64,000 nt of DNA from Ostrinia nubilalis (taxonomy: Eukaryota; Arthropoda; Insecta; Lepidoptera; Crambidae), in contig NC_087100.1 in NCBI RefSeq assembly GCF_963855985.1, forward strand, positions 4,251,001 through 4,315,000, in the 5' to 3' direction. Position 1 is the stretch's first letter, and every line of letters starts with the position of its first letter. The notes under the pieces were generated by a model. That model saw only the letters and a program-made list of their open reading frames with translations. It did not search any database and was not told the DNA's origin. The translations under genes were made by a program, and so were the position numbers. Below, piece by piece: positions 58,201 through 64,000 of the stretch.

Positions 58201-58600
58201 AATACCAAACTAATATTAAAATGTGGAAATAATTTAAGACACACGTGAACTTTAGGTAGCATTGGAGTACTTTTGTCGGACTTTATAACTTTGAAAGCTG
58301 TGCATTTAGCCACTTGTTACTCTTTATTGTCCTCACGTACGTTGTATGGTTCACACTGCGTCCCATATAGTGCCGTAAGTCAGCCTTAAGTACGATGTTA
58401 CTACTTAAACTGCTATTATAATGCTATTATACTGCTAATGTACAGCCATAGTGAACTTAAAGCTGTCTAATTTGTGCCCAAACTGGTTCTATAAAAGCAT
58501 TATAGCAAGCTATACAGCTCGTATACAGCTGACATACACAGCTTGTGGAGTACATGTGAACGACTATTGAACTCTTAAATGGAGTAAAATGTTACTTGGG
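55263..58600. mobile_element. 3.3-kb DNA element with CCCAAGTAAC ends
   Basis: The termini are perfect inverted repeats of about 33 bp (CCCAAGTAACATTTTACTCC and on through AAGAGTTCA). Subterminal zones on both sides are sprinkled with AGCTGTATA-like words. A decayed coding piece lies at about 55935-56150 (IRTWAIENRIPHSALNKLSS and NEFKPGTLPSDALG, with stops). It looks like a remnant of a transposon protein but I cannot name it. A separate 1.4-kb palindromic element is nested at 56691-58076. I could not fix a target duplication. Confidence 0.6.
56691..58076. mobile_element. Giant palindromic (foldback) element
   Basis: The arms of about 610-620 bp (56691-57312 and 57469-58076) are inverted copies with scattered mismatches, leaving a spacer of about 156 bp. 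The ends are TAGTCCAGTCAAT and ATTGACTGGACTA. TA lies directly outside each, consistent with a TA duplication. There is no open frame of note. If transcribed, it would fold into long double-stranded RNA. Confidence 0.75.
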
Positions 58601-58844
58601 CCATCAGTGACCATTACGAACCGCACGCCTTGCAAAATTGATCAGCAGTCCATTGCGCTGTCAATAACTACCCAAGTGTAGTTCCTGTCCCCAGGACTGT
58701 AATATTTAATGATAACACGATGTGCGGTAACGCAACCATCGTTGGTGAATGTAATTACTTAGGAATTAGGTTTACTAGGACTACTAGGAACAGTTAATTA
58801 GTTAATTCTAAACGTAAGAGCGAGCACTAATATGTTTACGCCCA

Positions 58845-59198
58845 TATTCACAAACGATACTTGCTTGAGTGAAGCAGCAAATCGTACGCACAGCGTTTAA
58901 TAGAGCTCTGTGATTGGTTCGAGTGTCACCCGGTGCGTCCACGCGACCTGTGAGACCTCATAGTAATGTTTGTGACTCTAAGGCCCAGAACAGACGGTGA
59001 AACGCAACTGCAACGAAACTGCAACTGCTAATTACTTTTGAGTTGCATCTAAGTTTCTGCCATAGCGTCCGTTGAGAGACCACACATGACGCGAACAGTT
59101 TGAAACTTTCAGTTTCAGTTTCATACATAAGAATAATCAGAAAGTTGCAGTTTCGGTGCAATTGCGTTTCACCGTCTGTTCTGGGCCTAACGCCCGTA
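58845..59198. mobile_element. MITE family M2, copy 4, split by another MITE
   Basis: The M2 sequence runs from GCCCATATTCACAAACG to GTTTGTGA at about 58975 and resumes at CGCCCGTAAG (59191). Its right terminus is interrupted by the palindromic element at 58981-59188. Confidence 0.6.
58981..59188. mobile_element. Palindromic MITE (AGGCCCAGAACAGACGG ends)
   Basis: At 208 bp it has inverted termini of about 46 bp starting AGGCCCAGAACAGACGGTG and rich in GAAACTGCAACT. It sits inside M2 copy 4 and is therefore younger than that copy. Confidence 0.7.
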
Positions 59199-60361
59199 AG
59201 AGAGGTTTCTGTTACTTATGATTCTAAGAAATCTATATTATTTTATCTAATATGAATCGCTAAATTGTATTGTGTTGCTAAGTACAATACTTAATAACGA
59301 CCGAACCCAACTATTTTTTTTTAATATTCGCTGAAATCTAAGGAGAGTTCTTGTGAAGAAATAAATTGTATAAAAACTTCCTGGAAACATTTCGAATTCG
59401 GGAAAACCTGAACAACATTTCTATGTTTCTATGGGAATATTTTTTCAAGTTTTATAGACTTCCTGCCTTCATTCGACGTCCGTCATGTCAACTGACAAAC
59501 AACAATATTCTCGGTAAAAAAAGCTGTAAAAGTTTTATAATTTTTGATGAGTTTCTTTGTTTTAAAACTGAAGTCGCAAACGGCCTTTAGCGCCATTAAA
59601 TGTATTACTTGTAGGCTTAAGTGAGTTTCTGTTAACACAACAATGTAACTTAAAACTTTTTGGACCGACTTACAAATAAGAACTTTTTTTCCATATCTTC
59701 TATCTTAATCGTAATTTCAGATTTATTGAATTGCAATACTTGTAATATGGCTCAATTTCAAGGCTTGCCTTTTTAAGACCAGATTTTCTTGCCGAACTGT
59801 ACGTATACCTAGATCCTAAGTAAACCGAAATTCTACATTTTTAAGTAGGTACATAAACATCAATGAGTATTGTAACCACCCACAGCCGCCTCCTTGGCCG
59901 CGCGACACTGGCCACCAAAAAAATAAAAAAATGACTAATTACGATCCTCTTTTGTTTTTTCTCTTGCTCTCATCCTTCGATTCCTCACTTACAATTTCAC
60001 GACTCGTATTTGCAAATTATTAAAATTGTAAATAATAATGTCGTAATAATTATGTAGGATAATTATACTCACGTTTTACCCAGAATTCGGGGACCCTGGA
60101 TACGGGGGACGTATCCATCAGACATGACGAGTCAGGGGCGCCTGGTCTTGCCTGAAAAATAATAACCCCAGATAGGCCAATGAGTCTGAGCCACTACAAC
60201 CGTAGTAATAATTTCTATTAAAAATTGTAGTTTCCATCATGAGGCAGAGATTCTGTCACTTTCAGTTCGGAAATCCAACTTTTTGAACCAGACATACTTC
60301 GTAATAAATCCTAGTAAGTTTGTGTTGTTACATTTTATTTAGTTCCTTATTTTGCCAACAG

Positions 60362-60487
60362 TTCGACGAGTGGCGCCTCAGTTCTCGATACCTCCGACGC
60401 CGCGCACAGAAGTCCCATTGGGAGGGAACGTCACTCTCAAATGCGTCGCGTTCGGCTCGCCAATGCCTACGGTCAAATGGAGGAAAG
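60362..60487 (+). CDS. Lar exon: N-terminal half of Ig-like domain 3
   Basis: The exon follows GCCAACAG and ends at AAAG before GTTAGT, in phase 1. It reads [17 protein letters not shown], then [29 protein letters not shown] gives the first disulfide cysteine and VKW the core tryptophan of an Ig fold. The RRVAP...F linker between Ig2 and Ig3 is a hallmark of LAR-type receptors and appears in both insect and vertebrate members. Joined to 39197 it completes a valine codon; joined to 60959 it completes a glycine codon. Confidence 0.93.
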
Positions 60488-60958
60488 GTTAGTATGAGAA
60501 TTCTTATTCTAATTCTTAATAAAATTTAGGCTTTTTTTTTTAGAATTTCTGTAACTTTTAATCTGAGTATTTTTTATGCCTTCGAATAAGGTGCCGGACT
60601 ATAAACACTGTTTAAACTTGCTGAAACTATTTAAGATTATGAAAAGCTGGCTTAATATTTATTTGATTTTAATTAATATGTCACTTGTTTACTTTGAAAA
60701 ACAGAATCTACCTTAGTGACGTCAAAAAAGAGTTTATTCATACAAACTGTAGTAAAAAACATCGTATGGCACAGCTCTTAAAAGTATTTCTATTTACTAT
60801 ACAAGTAGTATCCGATTTACATGAATTTGTACCAGTCTTGCATTTAAATCAGGTCAGATTGTGAATTCCAAATCTTCAAAAATAAGTATATTCCTAAAGA
60901 TTTTTACAATAATCATCTTCTATCAAGTAACCCCGCACTAATCAACCGTTTCTTCCAG
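60488..60958 (+). other. Lar intron, 471 bp
   Basis: GTTAGT to TTTCTTCCAG. It is AT-rich, and I see no repeat or regulatory element in it. Confidence 0.85.
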
Positions 60959-61108
60959 GCTTAACAAAATGGCTGACGCCCGAAGACAACCCTCCGCTCG
61001 GGCTCAATAACCTCAAGCTGGAAGACATCAGGGAGTCTGCGAACTACACCTGTGAAGCCGCTAGTGTGCTGGGCGTCATAGAAGCTATAGCCGAGGTCAA
61101 AGTGCAAT
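60959..61108 (+). CDS. Lar exon: C-terminal half of Ig-like domain 3
   Basis: The exon starts after CTTCCAG with two bases of a glycine codon and ends at GTGCAAT before GTAAGT, in phase 1. It reads [34 protein letters not shown] and [24 protein letters not shown] carries the second Ig3 cysteine, next to a potential N-glycosylation site (NYT). With 60362-60487 it makes the complete third Ig domain. The last about 55 bp of this exon together with its donor have been copied several times into the following intron. Confidence 0.93.
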
Positions 61109-61168
61109 GTAAGTAGCCAAAAATTATTTTCGCTGTCATAAACAGTTCGTTTAGTCTCTACTGTAGGA

Positions 61169-61230
61169 GTGTCCTCTCTAATTTGCCATGGGCAAATGGA
61201 GATTTGCCCATGGCAAATTAGAGAGGACAC
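61169..61230. repeat. Perfect 29-bp-arm hairpin
   Basis: GTGTCCTCTCTAATTTGCCA and the rest of the arm (61169-61197) are mirrored without mismatch at 61202-61230, with GGAG between. The left arm is repeat-S sequence. The right arm is an extra inverted copy inserted just before repeat S would continue. It lies 61 bp past the exon donor. Confidence 0.88.
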
Positions 61231-61243
61231 TTATTAGGCCTTC

Positions 61244-61602
61244 CTTCCAGTATACTGGGTGTCAAAGAAACTATAGCCGAGGTCAAAGTGCATTGTAAGT
61301 AGCTAAGCTGGGAATAGTTTCATCATCACCATCAGGTCATATAGTCTTCACTGCAGGAGCACGACCCTCTCTAATTTACCATAGGAAAATAGAGGATTGG
61401 GCCTTCATCATAGTGTGCTGGATCATGGATGTCATAGTAGCAAAAGCCGAGGTCAAAGTGCAATGTCACTAAATTATGCCATCACCATCAGGTCTTTGAC
61501 TCCATTTTCGGAATTCGGATTATTTACTTTTAAATTAGGCCTTCCTCCTAGTGTGCTGCGTATCATGGATGTTATAGAAGATGCTATAAAGTATAATGTA
61601 AA
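61244..61602 (+). repeat. Three decaying copies of the Lar exon end and donor
   Basis: Copies end at about 61296 (GCCGAGGTCAAAGTGCATTG followed by TAAGTAG, donor GTAAGT kept), at 61466 (GCCGAGGTCAAAGTGCAATG, donor lost to GTCACT) and at 61599 (GATGCTATAAAGTATAATGT, donor weakened to GTAAAT). The original ends at 61110. Each copy is preceded by GGCCTTC-type repeat-S sequence, so the duplicated unit was exon tail plus S fragment, about 130-190 bp long. Confidence 0.85.
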
Positions 61603-62730
61603 TAGCTATATTTTTATCATCATCACTGCAGGAGCACGATCTTTTTTAAATTACCTGAGGCAAATTAAGGATCTTGAGACGAGCTTCTAAAGGTTACAGG
61701 TAGGCACAGGGTGCAGACCACTTCTATCCGAACGACGTAGCTATTGTTTCTCTCCACTACTTTCATCACAAAGTCACCCATTTTGATTCACACTTCAACC
61801 CTCACGAGCTTTAGTATCCCAAATTAACCCATTAGCAGCGGGTAGACGAGTGACTGAATCAAATAACACTCATAATTTCTTCGGATAACTGTTTCAAAAT
61901 GCTAATCACTCTCCGAGGTGGAAGGGAAGATTGCCCGAAATCAATTTGATAAATTGCCGCAGTCGAGGCATCCATTACGAATTAGTGTTATAATTCATAA
62001 TTGAAAGGGTTGCAAAGTTGCGGCCCTCGGAGACAAACGAATGTCATTTTGATTAATCATTAATTATTGTTACTTTGCATTCCCTTTTCGATTCGGATAG
62101 GATTAAGTCCGGGCGTAGTGTACGGTCGCGCTATTTAAAATTGATGAGGCTATAGAATTTCTAATTAAAACATTAATAAAGATTAGATAACGCTGAATAA
62201 AAACAAAGCGGAAAGCAACTTGAAATTTATAAATGGTGGTAAATTTTGTAATTATTTATTTACGGACAGCTTTTCTGCTTGAGGAATGAGTTCATCAGCG
62301 AGTGACAGGATAATACTTGGAATTAATAACATTTTATTACAGCACGTAATTGGAATAATTAATAAAATAGATAAAGATGATCTTAATTATTATAACAAAG
62401 GAATTCTAACTAAAAATATGGCACAGATATCGGCAAAACAAACTCTTTATTGTTTAACTTTTACACGATTGCTTGTGACAGATCTGTGAAACCAATCGTA
62501 GAATTATGATTCTGGATCATTATTACAAATTCAAATTCTATATTGCTATTCCACACGATTCCAAGGACTAAAAAAATAGGCAAAGATACCTGGCGCCTAA
62601 ATGTCCAACTAATTAGAACAAGATGCCGCAGCAAGCTTTACGACCTTGACCTTTAGAAGCAAATTGAATTTTCTTATCTTTCCCAGCTATTCACAGAGCT
62701 TCAGAATTTATTTTTTCTTTTCCTCTCCAG

Positions 62731-62864
62731 CCCTCCCAGGCCCTCCGTCCGAAGTCCGCGCGTCCGAAATCACGGCGACCACTGTCCGGCTGGCGTGGAC
62801 GTACAACGGGCCCGAGGAGCCGCAGTACTACGTCATACAGTACAAGCCTAAATATGCTAACCAG
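62731..62864 (+). CDS. Lar exon: first half of fibronectin III domain 1
   Basis: The exon starts after CTCTCCAG, finishing a serine codon, and ends at AACCAG before GTAAGA, in phase 0. It reads LPGPPSEVRASEITATTVRL, then AWTYNGPEEPQYYVIQYKPK. The sequence shows the FN3 hallmarks: a proline-rich start (PGPPSEV), the W of AWTY and the tyrosine-rich strand YYVIQYKP. FN3 repeats follow the Ig domains in LAR-type phosphatases and contribute to ligand binding and spacing from the membrane. Confidence 0.94.
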
Positions 62865-63428
62865 GTAAGAATCTTCATTCATTCTACATCATCAGTTCAA
62901 AAGTTTTCACTGCGGAGCACGACCTTCTCCAATTTTCCAGAAACAAATGAAGGAGTTGTTCCTTATTCTTTAATAGAGGATGATAAACACGAAAATAAGA
63001 TTTAGAAAGCAACATAGACTCATAATATGCTTCTACCGATACCTATGTATTGTACCAGCGTAGTGGCCTCTGTGTGAACCACTGAGAAGAACTGTCTCTC
63101 CATGACTCCATGACAAAATCGATTCTGTTACAACCACATAATATTCAAAATTCAAATTCAAAATTATTTATTTATAGAGTCATAAGTATTAACAAATGTG
63201 AGTCTCATCCTTTTAAGTTTATAAAACTTGTGTTAGAATGAATATGCCATAGTGTTTGGCTTGATGACGATTTTAGCCCTCGTCTGCTGACTCATACAGA
63301 ACAGAACCTCGTATCAATCTGTGCATCATTCATTAGTATTTTTTGAAATGTACTCTGATCTAAATGTGATCGATTCTGCTATTTCCAATACATAGAGTAT
63401 TATTCTAATTAAAACCACTTTCACACAG
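62865..63428 (+). other. Lar intron, 564 bp
   Basis: GTAAGA to TTTCACACAG. It contains a fragment of dispersed repeat S (about 62896-62960, TTTTCACTGCGGAGCACGACC) and an AT-rich ATTCAAATTCAAAATTATT run at about 63145-63175 of the kind that ends some LINE copies. Confidence 0.8.
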
Positions 63429-63579
63429 GCCTTCAGCGAGATATCAGGAGTGATCACGCAGTACTACTCGGTGACGAATCTGTCCCCATACACGGAGTAC
63501 GAAATGTACGTCATAGCGGTCAACAACATAGGGCGGGGGCCGCCTTCCGCGCCCGCGGTCATCACTACAGGCGAAACCG
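63429..63579 (+). CDS. Lar exon: second half of fibronectin III domain 1
   Basis: The exon starts in phase 0 after CACACAG and ends at GAAACCG before GTACGT, in phase 1. It reads AFSEISGVITQYYSVTNL, SPYTEYEMYVIAVNNIGRG and PPSAPAVITTGET. PYTEYEMYVIAVNNIGRGPPS is nearly invariant among LAR-type receptors and completes FN3 domain 1. With the previous exon it forms one full FN3 fold. The GC-rich codons contrast with the AT-rich introns, as in the other Lar exons. The gene continues past the window. Confidence 0.95.
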
Positions 63580-64000
63580 GTACGTGTCACAGCTAGTATT
63601 TTGTCACTGTTCTCGTGAACTGTTCCGGATAATCATGTACCTAGTATTTTGTCATAATGTTGATTAGTGTTCCGGATCATGTAGTATTTTGTAATAATGT
63701 CGATTAGTGTTGAGGGGTGAGGATGGTGTACAGCAAAAGAAATTTAGCGTATCGTCTATTCTTTGTAATAACCATGCACCATCAACATCATGTTGTTTTT
63801 TACAATTTGAATTACAATCCTTTGTTCATTATTACTTTAGTAATGTTCATTATTAACTATTGTAAAAGTTTTAGTGATTAGTATGTAAGAAGTAAGTAGT
63901 AGTGATTTAAATAATTTCAATCAAAACTTTTGTACGCGAATTTCAGCAAACTGATCGAGATACTTCTAACATCCTGTACTTCCACTTGCTGTGTATAAAC
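63580..64000 (+). other. Start of next Lar intron, with short tandem repeat
   Basis: The intron opens GTACGT. At about 63593-63713 there are two to three diverged units of about 45 bp marked by TAGTATTTTGT, ATGTTGATTAGTGTT and CCGGATCATGTA. The rest shows nothing recognisable. Confidence 0.7.

Larger units (their letters stand above)
39198..60361 (+). other. Lar intron, 21.2 kb, transposon-filled
   Basis: The intron starts GTAAGT and ends TTTGCCAACAG. Listed separately are the Transib-type element, a 3.3-kb element with a giant palindrome, LINE tails and MITEs. I see no gene in 39200-39850, 40590-41050, 45840-46330, 46690-47040, 47190-50550, 50650-51660, 52260-53520, 53710-54340, 54480-55260, 58600-58840 and 59200-60361. 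The open frames there (for example 50 to 110 codons near 48108, 49689 and 52690) show no motif and are probably chance. The intron joins two Lar exons in phase 1. Confidence 0.8.
61109..62730 (+). other. Lar intron with duplicated exon tails
   Basis: GTAAGT to CCTCTCCAG. The first 500 bp hold decaying copies of the preceding exon's end alternating with pieces of dispersed repeat S, and a perfect hairpin. From 61685 to 62730 I see only AT-rich sequence without recognisable features. Confidence 0.85.

Noticed and set aside
62646..63005. Frame of 119 codons as an independent gene
   Set aside because: It is the FN3 exon (62731-62864) with intron on both sides.
1..64000. CRISPR array, operon-like clusters or prokaryotic signals
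   Set aside because: No regularly spaced identical repeats with unique spacers exist. The spliced genes and transposons are clearly animal.

Overview
The window is AT-rich animal DNA, almost certainly from a moth or butterfly. The dispersed repeats point that way: short Helitron-like units ending in a hairpin plus CTAGT, RTE-type LINE tails ending in (ATG)n, and many short palindromic MITEs. It holds one host gene, the plus-strand middle part of Lar, the LAR-type receptor protein tyrosine phosphatase. Six exons are visible (10002-10196, 39087-39197, 60362-60487, 60959-61108, 62731-62864, 63429-63579). They join in phase and encode Ig-like domain 2, Ig-like domain 3 and the first fibronectin type III domain. 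The signal peptide, Ig1, the remaining FN3 repeats, the membrane segment and the phosphatase domains must lie outside the window. Two introns are very large (28.9 kb and 21.2 kb) and hold nearly all of the other sequence.

Intron up to 10001: small repeats, including MITEs, low-complexity elements with GGGATG ends, a Helitron-like unit, LINE tails, and a palindromic RFX-type motif at 7090-7103.

Intron 10197-39086: MITEs, Helitron-like units and a tRNA-like sequence, then two large elements. A BEL/Pao LTR retrotransposon (25365-31612, TSD CTTTG, tRNA-Tyr-type primer site) has lost its reverse transcriptase, and a MITE sits in its 5' LTR. Right after it is an apparently complete Ginger-like DNA transposon (31993-35332, 132-bp TIRs, TSD TATG). 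That element encodes an integrase-type transposase with a PHD-like finger and a cysteine-rich tail on a second exon.

Intron 39198-60361: a Transib-type element (41059-45710, TSD ACACG, termini CACGGTGGATCG) whose two ends are inverted copies of the same roughly 0.9-kb end. Its transposase region is broken, and a TA-flanked transposon with further repeats is nested inside it. A second large element (55263-58600) carries a 1.4-kb giant palindrome. RTE tails with target-site duplications, several MITEs and Helitron-like fragments fill the rest.

The 3' introns are short. The intron after 61108 holds decaying tandem copies of the end of the preceding Lar exon, one with its splice donor intact, plus a perfect 29-bp-arm hairpin. 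I found no rRNA genes, functional tRNA genes, CRISPR arrays or bacterial features. No previously undescribed defence or biosynthetic system is apparent. The most unusual structures are the doubled-end Transib element, the intact Ginger-like element, the duplicated Lar exon tail, and three perfect snap-back hairpins inside old repeats.
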